A stretch of DNA of 64,000 bases from Streptomyces davaonensis JCM 4913. GTDB lineage: Bacteria > Actinomycetota > Actinomycetes > Streptomycetales > Streptomycetaceae. Below are positions 1 to 7,452 of the stretch, one piece after another. The position numbers and the translations under genes are program-made. Each line of letters begins with the position of its first letter. Position 1 is the stretch's first letter. The stretch covers positions 806,001 through 870,000 of the forward strand of contig NC_020504.1 in assembly GCF_000349325.1 (NCBI RefSeq). The letters are read 5' to 3'. Below the pieces are notes generated by a model. It was not told where the DNA came from. It saw only the letters and a program-made list of their open reading frames with translations, and made no database searches.

Positions 1-252
1 CTCCTCGCCCGTGTCGTACATCATCCGGCCCATGACCACCGCCCCGGTGGCGTCGAACCACTCGCGCATCAGCTCGGAGTCGCGGTTCTCCGCGCCGCCC
101 GTCATGCCCTGACGTTCCCGCCAGCTCGCCAGGCCGTGGATCCAGTCGAAGATCACCTCGGCTCCGTCGCCTCCCGGGTTGTCCAGGCTGACACCGGGTC
201 CGGCGACGAAGCCGTCGAGGGAAATCGCCATGTCCGCGGTCACGGTCACCAT
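1..252 (-). CDS. dihydrofolate-reductase-family protein (RibD C-terminal type), partial
   Basis: Only the N-terminal 84 residues lie in the window; the gene runs off the left edge. The start MVTVTADMAISLDGFVAGP followed by a conserved VVMGRMMYD segment is typical of the small RibD_C / dihydrofolate-reductase-like reductases common in actinomycetes, where the N-terminal strand binds NADPH. These proteins are usually about 190-210 residues, so more than half is missing. The start is the ATG at 252, preceded on its strand by an AGGAG-like element (CCCAGAGCCCAGGAGCAACTC). The substrate of this reductase group is generally unknown, and no folate role should be assumed. It is divergent from the O-acetyltransferase gene. 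Confidence 0.8.
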   Translation of the reverse strand, partial: MVTVTADMAISLDGFVAGPGVSLDNPGGDGAEVIFDWIHGLASWRERQGMTGGAENRDSELMREWFDATGAVVMGRMMYDTGEE

Positions 253-346
253 GAGTTGCTCCTGGGCTCTGGGGTCCTGAGGGCCCTTGGAATCCTGCCT
301 TCACCCTCACGTCGATCGGGACCCACCGCATTCGACACGCACCGGA

Positions 347-362
347 GTGTACGTTCGTACAC
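347..362. promoter_or_regulatory. perfect inverted repeat abutting a start codon; candidate TetR operator
   Basis: GTGTACG-TT-CGTACAC is a perfect 7-2-7 palindrome whose last base directly precedes the ATG at 363. It occupies the place where a Shine-Dalgarno sequence would be, so the downstream mRNA may be leaderless or nearly so. A TetR-family gene follows the acetyltransferase gene and is the natural candidate to bind it. That assignment is inference; the palindrome itself is directly visible. Confidence 0.6.
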
Positions 363-944
363 ATGGCGACGGACTACTTCGCGGACGATCCCCGCACCAA
401 CCTCGAACGCATGCTGGCGGGCGACCTCTACATCGCCGACGACCCCGAGATCGCGCGCAGGCAGCAGCGGGCCGTGCGGCTGGCCGCCCGCTACCAGACC
501 GCCCATGCCGAGGATCCGGACAACGCGCAGGGGATCCTGGCGGAGTTGCTCGGTGCGCTGGGTGAACAGGCTTATGTGCGGCCGCCGTTGTTCGTCGACT
601 ACGGCAGCAACATCACCATCGGCGCGCGCACCTTCGTCAACTTCAACCTCACCGCACTGGACGTCGCGACGATCACCATCGGCGAGGACTGCCAGATCGG
701 GCCGAATGTCCAACTGCTCACTCCCACACACCCGTTGGAGCCGCAGCCCCGGCGCGACAAGCTGGAGGCCGCGCGGCCGATCACCATCGGGAACAATGTG
801 TGGCTCGGCGGCGGGGTCATCGTGCTGCCCGGGGTGAGCATCGGGGACGACTCCGTGATCGGCGCCGGTTCGGTCGTGACGAAGGACCTCCCCGCGGGTG
901 TCGTCGCCGTCGGCAGTCCCGCCCGCGTCGTCCGCACCCTCTGA
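363..944 (+). CDS. sugar O-acetyltransferase (maltose/galactoside acetyltransferase family)
   Basis: 193 residues. The N-terminal part (about 5-58, DDPRTNLERMLAGDLY) is the Mac/maltose-acetyltransferase helical domain. Residues about 75-190 are a left-handed beta-helix of hexapeptide repeats (ITIG, VATITIGEDCQIG, ITIGNNVWLGGG, VSIGDDSVIGAGSVV). The likely catalytic histidine is His123 in the TPTHPLE loop. Family enzymes transfer acetyl from acetyl-CoA to a sugar hydroxyl in the cytoplasm, often as a detoxification step. No Shine-Dalgarno sequence precedes the ATG; a palindrome ends at the base before it, so translation may be leaderless. The TetR gene 15 bp downstream is probably co-transcribed and may control both genes. 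Function is firm at family level; the sugar is unknown. Confidence 0.85.
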   Translation: MATDYFADDPRTNLERMLAGDLYIADDPEIARRQQRAVRLAARYQTAHAEDPDNAQGILAELLGALGEQAYVRPPLFVDYGSNITIGARTFVNFNLTALDVATITIGEDCQIGPNVQLLTPTHPLEPQPRRDKLEAARPITIGNNVWLGGGVIVLPGVSIGDDSVIGAGSVVTKDLPAGVVAVGSPARVVRTL

Positions 945-959
945 GAGCGGGCCGCCGCC

Positions 960-1517
960 ATGGCCACCGGACACACCGATCCCCAGCGCCGCGAGCGCAT
1001 CCTGACCGCCACCCTCGATCTCATCGCCGAGGAAGGGGTCGCGGGCGTCTCCCACCGGAAGATCGCGACGCGGGCCGGGGTGCCGCTGGGGTCGATGACG
1101 TATCACTTCGGTGGGATGGAGGAGGTGCTGCGGGAGGCGTTCGGGCGGTTCGCCGATCACATCGTGGGCGTCTTCGACGCCTACCTCGCCGCCCCGGAGG
1201 GGCCCGAGCAGGCCCGCGAGGCCGTGACGGACCTTGTGCACGCGCTCTCCGAGGGCAGCCGACGCGATCTCGTCCTCACCCAGGAGCTGTACACGCTCGC
1301 CGCGCGCCAACCGGCGTACCGGGAGCTGACCGACGCCTGGATGCGGCGCAGCCGGGACCATCTGGAGAAGCACTTCGCCCCGGACACCGCACGCCAGTTG
1401 GACGCCCTGATCGAAGGGCTGACCCTGCACCGGGCGCTCTCGCGGGAGCCGCACGAGCGGGCGCTGACCGCCGAGGCGGTCCGGCGCATCACCACCGCCG
1501 GTGGCGTCAGTCGATGA
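960..1517 (+). CDS. TetR-family transcriptional regulator
   Basis: 185 residues, the usual TetR length. The N-terminal helix-turn-helix lies at about residues 14-55 (RRERILTATLDLIAEEG, then VSHRKIATRAGVPLGSMTYHF). The C-terminal ligand domain is typical of the TetR_C group that includes RutR/BetI-like proteins. The gene follows the acetyltransferase by 15 bp, which implies one transcript, and the perfect palindrome at 347-362 in front of that pair is the best candidate operator, giving autoregulation. Its last 11 bp overlap the 3' end of the convergent RidA-like gene. The ligand is unknown. Confidence 0.88.
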   Translation: MATGHTDPQRRERILTATLDLIAEEGVAGVSHRKIATRAGVPLGSMTYHFGGMEEVLREAFGRFADHIVGVFDAYLAAPEGPEQAREAVTDLVHALSEGSRRDLVLTQELYTLAARQPAYRELTDAWMRRSRDHLEKHFAPDTARQLDALIEGLTLHRALSREPHERALTAEAVRRITTAGGVSR

Positions 1518-1914
1518 CCGCGGTGGCCTCCACCTCCACCAGGTGTTCGGGTACGTCGAGGGCGGCGACGCCAATGAGGGTGGCGGGCGGCAGCGGCGCC
1601 GCCCCGAGGGCCTCGGCCGCTCGGGCGATGCCCGCCATGAGCAGGGGCATCTTGTCGGGCGTCCAGTCGACGACGTAGACGGTGAGCTTCGCCAGATCCG
1701 CCAGGGAGGCGCCGGCCCCGGCCAGGGCGGTCGCGACGTTCAGGTAGCAGCGCTCGACCTGGGCGGCGAGGTCGCCCTCGCCGATCGTGACGCCCTTGTC
1801 GTCCCAGGACACCTGCCCGGCGACGAAGACCAGCCGGGATCCGGTCGCGACCGACACCTGACGGTAGGCGTCGATCTCGGGCAGTCCGTCGGGGTTGAGG
1901 AGGGTGATGGCCAT
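1507..1914 (-). CDS. RidA/YjgF/TdcF-family protein lacking the catalytic arginine
   Basis: 135 residues covering a complete RidA domain (NVATALAGAGASLADLAKLTVYVVD, ending VEVEATAVID). RidA proper hydrolyses reactive enamine/imine intermediates with an arginine in a VARLP-like motif near the C terminus. Here the corresponding segment reads VAALD, so that arginine is missing. This places the protein with the Rid subfamilies of unknown activity rather than with RidA itself. The gene is divergent from an HxlR regulator 100 bp away, a common regulator-target arrangement, and overlaps the TetR gene by 11 bp at its 3' end. Confidence 0.85.
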   Translation of the reverse strand: MAITLLNPDGLPEIDAYRQVSVATGSRLVFVAGQVSWDDKGVTIGEGDLAAQVERCYLNVATALAGAGASLADLAKLTVYVVDWTPDKMPLLMAGIARAAEALGAAPLPPATLIGVAALDVPEHLVEVEATAVID

Positions 1915-1967
1915 GGTGTGCGCCCTTCATGTGGTCACTTGTGGTTACTCAGGAACCGTAGGAGAGT

Positions 1968-1991
1968 GTGCGTTGACATGGAAGAACGCAC
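1968..1991. promoter_or_regulatory. inverted repeat in the ridA-like/hxlR divergent promoter
   Basis: GTGCGTT and AACGCAC are perfect 7-bp arms around a 10-bp spacer. A TTGACA hexamer (1973-1978) sits inside the repeat. Just beside it (1931-1950) is a near-perfect tandem repeat, GTGGTCACTT/GTGGTTACTC. The position between a divergent HxlR regulator and its probable target makes this the best HxlR operator candidate. No binding is shown. Confidence 0.5.
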
Positions 1992-2013
1992 TTTTCGGTG
2001 ACGGAGGAACCTG

Positions 2014-2397
2014 ATGGTGACCAAGCAGGTCAGGGGCGACACGGCCGAGGACGCGGATCTGGCGCGCGCGGACTCGCTGGCGCGGGAGATCTTCTCGGAC
2101 GTCGCCAACAAGTGGGCGCTGCTGATCATCGAGTTCCTCGGTGACCGGACGCTGCGCTTCAGCGAGCTGCGCCGGGAGGTCGAGGGCATCAGCCACAAGA
2201 TGCTCACCCAGAACCTGCGCATGCTGGAGCGCAACGGCCTGGTGGAGCGGACGGTGTACGCCAGCGTGCCGCCGCGCGTGGAGTACACGCTGACCGCGCC
2301 GGGCCAGGACCTGCGGGAGACGATCGACGGCCTGTGCCGCTGGACCCGCCGTCACCTCGGCCATATCGAGTCCTCCCGGCGCGGCTTCGACGGCTGA
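2014..2397 (+). CDS. HxlR-family winged-helix transcriptional regulator
   Basis: 127 residues, the standard HxlR length. The winged helix is clear: KWALLIIEFLGDRTLRFSEL, then ISHKMLTQNLRMLERNGLVER, then a wing with YTLTAPGQDL. HxlR proteins usually bind the intergenic region shared with a divergent redox or detoxification gene. The ATG has a good GGAGGAAC ribosome site 4-10 bp upstream. Its likely target is the RidA-like gene on the other strand. There is no cysteine in the N-terminal part, so a QorR/HypR-like thiol-sensing mechanism is not indicated. Its stop codon faces that of the Abhydrolase_9 gene 7 bp away. Confidence 0.88.
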   Translation: MVTKQVRGDTAEDADLARADSLAREIFSDVANKWALLIIEFLGDRTLRFSELRREVEGISHKMLTQNLRMLERNGLVERTVYASVPPRVEYTLTAPGQDLRETIDGLCRWTRRHLGHIESSRRGFDG

Positions 2398-2404
2398 GCG
2401 CTCG

Positions 2405-4075
2405 TCAGCCGTTCGCGATGATGTCCCGCAGTCGCGCCAGGTCCTCCTCCGTGACGTCGGCCGGGCGCAGGACGGCGTTCCAGGCGTCCACGTACTCGGT
2501 GCGGTACTTGTGGCCGTGCCCGGCCGGGACCTCGGTGGCGAACGGCAGGTCGGCGGTGATCTGCCAGAACGTCACGAAGGGCACCCAGAACATGTCCTCC
2601 AGGACGTCACGGCCGGGCGCCTCCCCGATCCAGTCCGGTTCGTCGAGGATCAGGTGCGGCCCCCACCACACGATCGGGTCGGAGGGGTGCAGCAGGTACA
2701 GCACCCGGCTGTCGTCCCAGGGGTCCCCCGTAGGCGGGATCGTCTCGCTCGCGTCGGTGGCGAAGCGCACGGTCCGGCCGTCCTTGTAGACGGGCTGCAC
2801 CTCCGGGGTGCCGGACTCGCGGTGATCGGTGAACTCCCGGTACAGGGTGTTGAAGTTGGGCGGTCCCGCGAAGAGGGTGCCGGCGGTGCGGTTGCGCAGG
2901 TCGTACTCGCCGCTGAAGGCCGTTTCGCCGCCGAAGGAACCGAGGCTCTCGCCGGCGACGTAGAGCCGGGGGCGCTCGTCCGGAGGCAGGTTCGACCAGG
3001 TGTCGTAGACGGCATCGAACAGTTCACGGCCTGCCGCCCGGGCCTTGGACTGGTCGACGAGGTAGGAGAGCCAGGACGGCAGATAGGAGTACTGGAGCGC
3101 CACGGTCGCGGTGTCACCGTTGTTGAGGTACTCGAAGGTGTCCACACAGGCCGGGTCCAGCCAGCCGCTGCCGGTCGTGGTCGCCACCAGGAGGTTCGCG
3201 CGCTCGAAACCGCCGGCGCGGCGCAGGTCTGCGACGGCCCGTGCGGCACGGTCCTCGGTGTCCTCGGCGGTGTCCAGACCGGCGTAGGCCCGGATCGGTT
3301 CCGGTGCGGGCCGGTCGCTGAACCGGGTGAGGGCCTCGGACGAGGGGCCCGAGCCGATGAAGACCCGGCCTTCCCTGCCCAGCGAGTCCCACGGGACGAG
3401 GGATCCCGGGCCGCCCGAGCGGGTGCTCGTGGTGGGCTGTTCGATGCCCTGCGGGGTCTCGGTGTCGCGGATCGAGAAGGCACTGTTGGCGGCGCTGACG
3501 ATGCCGTCGAGCAGGAGTCCGCTGATGGCCAGCCAGGACAGCCCGGCCACCAGGATCCAGCCCACCGCCTTCGCGGCCCGCTCCCCGATCCACCGCATCA
3601 GCTGCCGGGACACCCACCGGTACAGGCCGCGCACCGCGCGGCCGAGGAGCAGGATCAGGGCGAGGACCAGCAGGGCGATCAGGGGTGCGAAGACCGCCTG
3701 GACGACGCTGAACTCCCGTACGCCCATGATGTCGCGGATCTCGTGCTGCCAGTACTGGCCGAGCCCGAAGGCGATGCCGAACAGGGCGGTCCCGCCGATC
3801 AGGAACACCGGCCAGGACCAGCGGCGTGCGGGGCGGGGGTCGCGGTCGGCGAAGGCGCGCCAGACGGCGGCGGCGAGGACGCCGAGGCCGTAGCCGATGC
3901 CCGCGTTGATGCCGCAGATCAGTCCTTGCAGCACGCCCCCGCGCGGGAGGAGCGAGGGGGTGAAGGACAGGCAGGCGAGCAGGAGTGCGCCCCAGCAGCC
4001 GGGGAGGGTGACGTGCAGGTGCCGGCGCCATCGGCCGGGTGGCGCCGGCTGATCCTCCGCGGGCTGCTCGGTCAT
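2405..4075 (-). CDS. integral-membrane alpha/beta-hydrolase (Abhydrolase_9 family)
   Basis: 556 residues. The N-terminal third (about 20-200) carries four to five hydrophobic segments matching the Abhydrolase_9_N region, which is found almost only in Actinobacteria. The C-terminal half is an alpha/beta-hydrolase-like domain with a nucleophile elbow GESLGS (375-380, Ser377). Later acidic and histidine residues, including HPSDP and a GHGHKY segment, could complete the triad. The topology suggests a membrane-anchored domain on the outer face. The family has no established substrate, although lipase, esterase or cutinase-like activity is often guessed. The gene stands alone, convergent to HxlR and about 45 bp upstream of nothing co-directional in its path. 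Confidence 0.8.
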   Translation of the reverse strand: MTEQPAEDQPAPPGRWRRHLHVTLPGCWGALLLACLSFTPSLLPRGGVLQGLICGINAGIGYGLGVLAAAVWRAFADRDPRPARRWSWPVFLIGGTALFGIAFGLGQYWQHEIRDIMGVREFSVVQAVFAPLIALLVLALILLLGRAVRGLYRWVSRQLMRWIGERAAKAVGWILVAGLSWLAISGLLLDGIVSAANSAFSIRDTETPQGIEQPTTSTRSGGPGSLVPWDSLGREGRVFIGSGPSSEALTRFSDRPAPEPIRAYAGLDTAEDTEDRAARAVADLRRAGGFERANLLVATTTGSGWLDPACVDTFEYLNNGDTATVALQYSYLPSWLSYLVDQSKARAAGRELFDAVYDTWSNLPPDERPRLYVAGESLGSFGGETAFSGEYDLRNRTAGTLFAGPPNFNTLYREFTDHRESGTPEVQPVYKDGRTVRFATDASETIPPTGDPWDDSRVLYLLHPSDPIVWWGPHLILDEPDWIGEAPGRDVLEDMFWVPFVTFWQITADLPFATEVPAGHGHKYRTEYVDAWNAVLRPADVTEEDLARLRDIIANG

Positions 4076-4120
4076 GGCTCCTCCGCCGAAATCGTCTCCC
4101 CGCGGCCTGCTCGTCGCCAG

Positions 4121-4648
4121 TCAGGCCGGCTGGCGCACCCGCTCGCGGGCGGCGGCCGAGGTGCGCAGACGCCGTCCGCGGCGGGTGAGGCCCCAGGGCT
4201 TGAGGACCGAGATCACGGTCATGAAGACGTATGCGGTCAGGGAGACGATCGGGCCGAAGAGGACATCACCGGAGTCGGGCAGCGGGCCGCCCGCGGCGAC
4301 GGCGGTGACCGCGGAGTTCACTCCGGGGCGCAGCGCGAAGACGGTGGCGGTGGTGGTGGCCAGGGTCAGCCAGAACTTGGTCCAGACCCAGCGGTGCCTG
4401 GCCAGCCCCCAGGGCGTGCCGAGGGAGAGCAGCAGGCCGCTGAGGAGGGTCAGGAAGGCGACGGGGAGCAGGAGCCAGTCCGCGAACAGCTTCATGGCCC
4501 GGACCGACGCCTCCACCGTCACCGGTGAGCCGGTGCCCGCGGCGGTGGAGCCGAGCGCGAGCAGGCCGAGGCTGAGGCCGAGCCAGGCGGCGGAGGCGAT
4601 GACGTGGACGGCGAGGGTGGCCCGGCGAGCGGGGCGGCTGAGTTTCAC
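4121..4648 (-). CDS. four-helix integral membrane protein, DUF2269-like
   Basis: 175 residues with four predicted transmembrane helices (TLAVHVIASAAWLGLSLGLL; LFADWLLLPVAFLTLLSGLL; WTKFWLTLATTTATVFAL; FGPIVSLTAYVFMTVISVL). The first helix contains His-xx-xxxxx-Trp spacing (HVIASAAWLG) seen in DUF2269/CopD-like membrane proteins. No enzyme motif is visible. It precedes the Abhydrolase_9 gene by 45 bp on the same strand and may be co-transcribed with it. The function is unknown; the family name is tentative. Confidence 0.65.
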   Translation of the reverse strand: MKLSRPARRATLAVHVIASAAWLGLSLGLLALGSTAAGTGSPVTVEASVRAMKLFADWLLLPVAFLTLLSGLLLSLGTPWGLARHRWVWTKFWLTLATTTATVFALRPGVNSAVTAVAAGGPLPDSGDVLFGPIVSLTAYVFMTVISVLKPWGLTRRGRRLRTSAAARERVRQPA

Positions 4649-4734
4649 GCACTTCAGCGTGCCGAGCCGTCCGGCTCCGGTCGTCTGACGGCGGGAGCAA
4701 CCTCATGTACTCGCCGGGGCGTACGCCGCGCTCG

Positions 4735-5034
4735 TCAGGCTGCTCCGCCGGCCTGCTGCACGACGAAGTGCCGGTGCAGGGGGGACATCGTGACCTGGGG
4801 GTCGCTCTGCACGTTCAGCTCGCCCTTGAGCACGGGAGCGATCCGTTCGGCGATGAACGTCGAGAACTGGCCCTCGGACTCCCAGACGTCGAGGACGTGG
4901 AGGCCGCCGTCGAACCAGCTGGCGTGCAGGACCAGGCCGTCGGGTACGTCCTCGTCCCAGCGCACACGGGAGCGGGCCGTCTCGTACAGGTCGGGGGTGA
5001 TCTCCTGCCAGTGGATGTTCACGGCGATGGCCAT
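4735..5034 (-). CDS. small ABM-like (dimeric alpha/beta barrel) hypothetical protein
   Basis: 99 residues from the ATG at 5034, chosen over an upstream ATG at 5121 because the first 29 residues of the longer form are low-complexity and the inner start is preceded by AGGACCCACC. The sequence (LHASWFDGGLHVLDVWESEGQFSTFIAERIAPVL) has the alternating strand-helix pattern and a W/F-rich core of antibiotic-biosynthesis-monooxygenase-like or stress-responsive barrel proteins. No catalytic residue can be named. The gene stands alone, divergent from the F420-reductase-like gene. Confidence 0.6.
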   Translation of the reverse strand: MAIAVNIHWQEITPDLYETARSRVRWDEDVPDGLVLHASWFDGGLHVLDVWESEGQFSTFIAERIAPVLKGELNVQSDPQVTMSPLHRHFVVQQAGGAA

Positions 5035-5214
5035 GGTGGGTCCTGCCTTTCCGGGTGCCGTCGTTCTGCCGTACCCGCCCCAGTCTTGGCCGGGGCCATC
5101 CGCCCCACAACCGGAGATCACCTCCCCCAGGACCGCAGGACTACGACTTTGGTGCCTCCCGACCTGGGCCCGGCGCCCGATGGGCCGGGCCGCGGCAGCG
5201 GTTAGCGTCGCGGC

Positions 5215-5835
5215 ATGCGTATAGGACTACTTGGCACCGGCAATGTCGCCCGAGCACTGGCCCGTGGTTGGAGCGCCGCGGGACACGACGTACTCCTCGG
5301 CTCCCGTAGGCCGGACGAGCGTAAGGAACTCGGCCTTCCCGTGGCGGGGCTGAGCGAGACCGCCGCGCACGCGGAGGTTCTGGTCAACGCCACTCCGGGG
5401 AACGTCTCGGTGGAACTGCTGCGCTCCATCGGGGCGCCCGCACTGTCCGGCACCCTGCTGATCGACGTGGGGGTCGGCATGTCCGACGACTACAGCGAGC
5501 TCTCGCACCCCAACAGCAGCCTGGCCGAGCAGATTCAGGCGGCCTTCCCGCAGACCCGCGTGGTCAAGACGCTGTGCACCATGGACTCCACCGCGATGGT
5601 CGCGCCGGCCAGTCTCGAAGGACCGAGCACCGTGTTCCTGTCCGGCGACGACGCCGAGGCCAAGCGGACGACCGGCAGGCTGCTGACGGACCTCGGCTGG
5701 CCCGAGTCGTCCCAGCTGGACATCGGCGGCATCACCAGCGCTCGCGGACAGGAGCACTTCGCCCTGCTGTTCACAGGGATCGCGAACGGACTGGGGTCGC
5801 ACACCTTCAACATCAAGGTGGTCCCGCTGTCGTGA
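5215..5835 (+). CDS. NADPH-dependent F420 reductase-like protein (F420_oxidored fold)
   Basis: 206 residues. The N terminus MRIGLLGTGNVARALARG is a Rossmann nucleotide-binding motif followed by GHDVLLGSRRPDE, where the SRR segment suggests NADPH preference. The rest (VLVNATPGN, LLIDVGVGM, VVKTLCTMDS, and the Asp/Leu-rich C-terminal part) matches the pyrroline-carboxylate-reductase/F420-oxidoreductase family. Streptomyces carry many such paralogues, and not all are genuine Fno enzymes, so the electron acceptor is uncertain. A TTAGCGT element about 13 bp before the ATG may be a -10 hexamer, implying a very short leader. Convergent with a TetR gene and separated from it by a hairpin. Confidence 0.78.
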   Translation: MRIGLLGTGNVARALARGWSAAGHDVLLGSRRPDERKELGLPVAGLSETAAHAEVLVNATPGNVSVELLRSIGAPALSGTLLIDVGVGMSDDYSELSHPNSSLAEQIQAAFPQTRVVKTLCTMDSTAMVAPASLEGPSTVFLSGDDAEAKRTTGRLLTDLGWPESSQLDIGGITSARGQEHFALLFTGIANGLGSHTFNIKVVPLS

Positions 5836-5842
5836 ACCCGTG

Positions 5843-5881
5843 TCCTGCGCGGGGGCTACTGCGGACGGCACCCGCGCAGGA
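5843..5881. terminator. bidirectional hairpin between convergent genes
   Basis: TCCTGCGCGGG and CCCGCGCAGGA are perfect 11-bp arms around a 17-nt loop. The hairpin spans the end of the F420-reductase-like gene and the stop codon of the TetR gene, and could stop transcription from both sides. There is no U-tract, which is usual in Streptomyces. Confidence 0.55.
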
Positions 5882-6449
5882 TGGACGCGATGACATCGTC
5901 CAGTCCGTTCTCGGACACCTCGGGCGGCAGCATGCCGCTCACCCGCAGACCCACGTAGCCGTGCAGGGCCGCGAACACCGGCAGTGCGACGCGCTCCAAC
6001 GGGCCCTCCTGCACCTCTCCCCTGCGCTGGCCCTCGCTGATCAGCGACAGGAGCAGCTCGGACCAGCGGTGCGCGGCGCCGCTCAGCGCCTCCGACGCCT
6101 CGGGGCTGTGCTTCACCGAGAACATCAGGTCCAGCAGGGCGGCGTCGGCGACGGCGAACCCCACGTACGCGCGGGCCGCGGCGTCCAGCCGCTCGGCGAA
6201 GGTCTCGCCGACGCCCTCCTGAGAAGCCGCGATGGCGTCGGCCATCCGCTCGAACCCCGTCAGCGCCAGCGCGTCCAGCAGAGCCTGCTTGGACTTGAAG
6301 TGGCGGCTGGGCGCGGCGGGGCTCACCCCGATGTCACGGGCCAGTTCCCGCAGGGACAGCGCGCCCGATCCCTTCTCGCGCAGGGTCTGTTCGGCTCGGG
6401 CGAGCAGTTGGGCGGGCAGGTCTCCGTGGTGGTAGGAGCGGTTTCTCAT
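5856..6449 (-). CDS. TetR-family transcriptional regulator (WHG-type C-terminal domain)
   Basis: 197 residues. The start MRNRSYHHGDLPAQLL and the helix-turn-helix LSLRELARDIGVSPAAPSRHFKSKQALL (about 32-58) are characteristic of the TetR group with a WHG C-terminal domain. It is divergent from an SDR gene across 79 bp that hold a palindrome and three phased ACATTG boxes, so it very likely represses that gene and itself. No ligand can be deduced. Confidence 0.88.
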   Translation of the reverse strand: MRNRSYHHGDLPAQLLARAEQTLREKGSGALSLRELARDIGVSPAAPSRHFKSKQALLDALALTGFERMADAIAASQEGVGETFAERLDAAARAYVGFAVADAALLDLMFSVKHSPEASEALSGAAHRWSELLLSLISEGQRRGEVQEGPLERVALPVFAALHGYVGLRVSGMLPPEVSENGLDDVIASILRGCRPQ

Positions 6450-6472
6450 GCCTCAACCCTAGCGGGGTGTGA

Positions 6473-6523
6473 GCAACGCACACATTGTGAACGTTGCATA
6501 CATTGTTATCACCGCCTACATTG
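6473..6523. promoter_or_regulatory. phased operator array upstream of the SDR gene
   Basis: A 25-bp element (6473-6497) has GCAACG and CGTTGC arms around a near-palindromic CACACATTGTGA core. In addition the hexamer ACATTG recurs at 6482, 6500 and 6518, exactly 18 bp apart, the last copy next to the GGGGG that precedes the ATG at 6529. The arrangement lies between a TetR gene and an SDR gene and is consistent with co-operative binding of two or three TetR dimers. Binding is inferred. Confidence 0.55.
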
Positions 6524-6528
6524 GGGGC

Positions 6529-7452
6529 ATGGCAACGAACCAGAACACCCAGCCCTGGGCCGTCACGGCCCTCCCCGACCTCACCGGCCGCAGCGCCGTC
6601 GTCACCGGCGCCAACAGCGGGCTCGGCCTCGCCACCGTGGAAGCGCTGGCGGGCGCGGGCGCCCATGTGGTGCTCGCGGTACGGGACCCCCGGCGCGGCG
6701 AGTCCGCGGCGGCCACGGTGAACGGCAGCGTGGAGGTACGCCGTCTTGACCTGGCCGACCTGGCCTCGATCCGGGAATTCGCCGCCGCCTGGCACGGCGA
6801 CCTCGACCTGCTGATCAACAACGCGGGTGTCATGAACATCCCCGAGGCGCGTACCAAGGACGGCTTCGAGATGCAGTTCGGCACCAATCACCTGGGCCAT
6901 TTCGCCCTGACGAACCTGCTGCTGCCGCACATCACAGACCGCGTGGTGACCGTGTCGTCGGGCGCGCACCGGATGCCCGGCAACCCCGTCATCCGCTTCG
7001 ACAACCTCGACCTCACCGGCGAGTACAAGCCGATGACCGCCTACAGCCAGTCCAAGCTGGCCAATCTCCTCTTCACGCTGGAACTCCAGCGCCGGCTCGG
7101 CGCGGCCGGCTCCCCGGTACGCGCGCTGGCCGCACACCCCGGCTGGGCGGCCACCAACCTCCAGGGGCACGACGCCAGTGCCGCCCGCCGCCTCTTCATG
7201 GCCCTGGGCAACCGCCTGATCGCCCAGGACAACAAGGCGGGCGCCCTCCCCACCCTGTACGCAGCGGTTCAGGACCTTCCCGGAGCCAGCTATGTCGGCC
7301 CCAACGGCCTGTTCGAGATGCGCGGCGCCCCGGCCCTGGTCGGCCGCTCGGACGCGGCGAGCGATCCTGCCGCGGCACGACGGCTGTGGAGCGTCTCGGA
7401 GGAGCTGACCGGCGTCAGCTTCCCCGAACTCGCCGCCGCGGCGCGGGTTTGA
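6529..7452 (+). CDS. short-chain dehydrogenase/reductase (SDR)
   Basis: 307 residues from the ATG at 6529, which has GGGGG immediately upstream. An in-frame ATG at 6469 would add 20 residues translated from the operator and is rejected. Motifs: TGANSGLG (26-33, cofactor binding), NNAG (97-100), Ser144 and YSQSK with Tyr172 and Lys176 as catalytic pair. The overall type resembles the retinol-dehydrogenase/protochlorophyllide-reductase-like SDRs common in actinomycetes. Cofactor is probably NADP(H), given VRDPRRGES after strand 2. Substrate unknown. Probably controlled by the divergent TetR. Its 3' end overlaps the convergent coiled-coil gene by 38 bp. Confidence 0.88.
   Translation: MATNQNTQPWAVTALPDLTGRSAVVTGANSGLGLATVEALAGAGAHVVLAVRDPRRGESAAATVNGSVEVRRLDLADLASIREFAAAWHGDLDLLINNAGVMNIPEARTKDGFEMQFGTNHLGHFALTNLLLPHITDRVVTVSSGAHRMPGNPVIRFDNLDLTGEYKPMTAYSQSKLANLLFTLELQRRLGAAGSPVRALAAHPGWAATNLQGHDASAARRLFMALGNRLIAQDNKAGALPTLYAAVQDLPGASYVGPNGLFEMRGAPALVGRSDAASDPAAARRLWSVSEELTGVSFPELAAAARV

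Noticed and set aside
2390..2412. Hairpin between hxlR and the Abhydrolase_9 gene as terminator
   Set aside because: The 8-bp stem is formed mainly by the two facing stop codons and is too short to call.
2510..4528. Very long open frame opposite the Abhydrolase_9 gene
   Set aside because: Composition is typical for the antisense of a GC-rich gene (Gly/Arg/Pro/Val-rich), and the real protein with GESLGS is on the minus strand.
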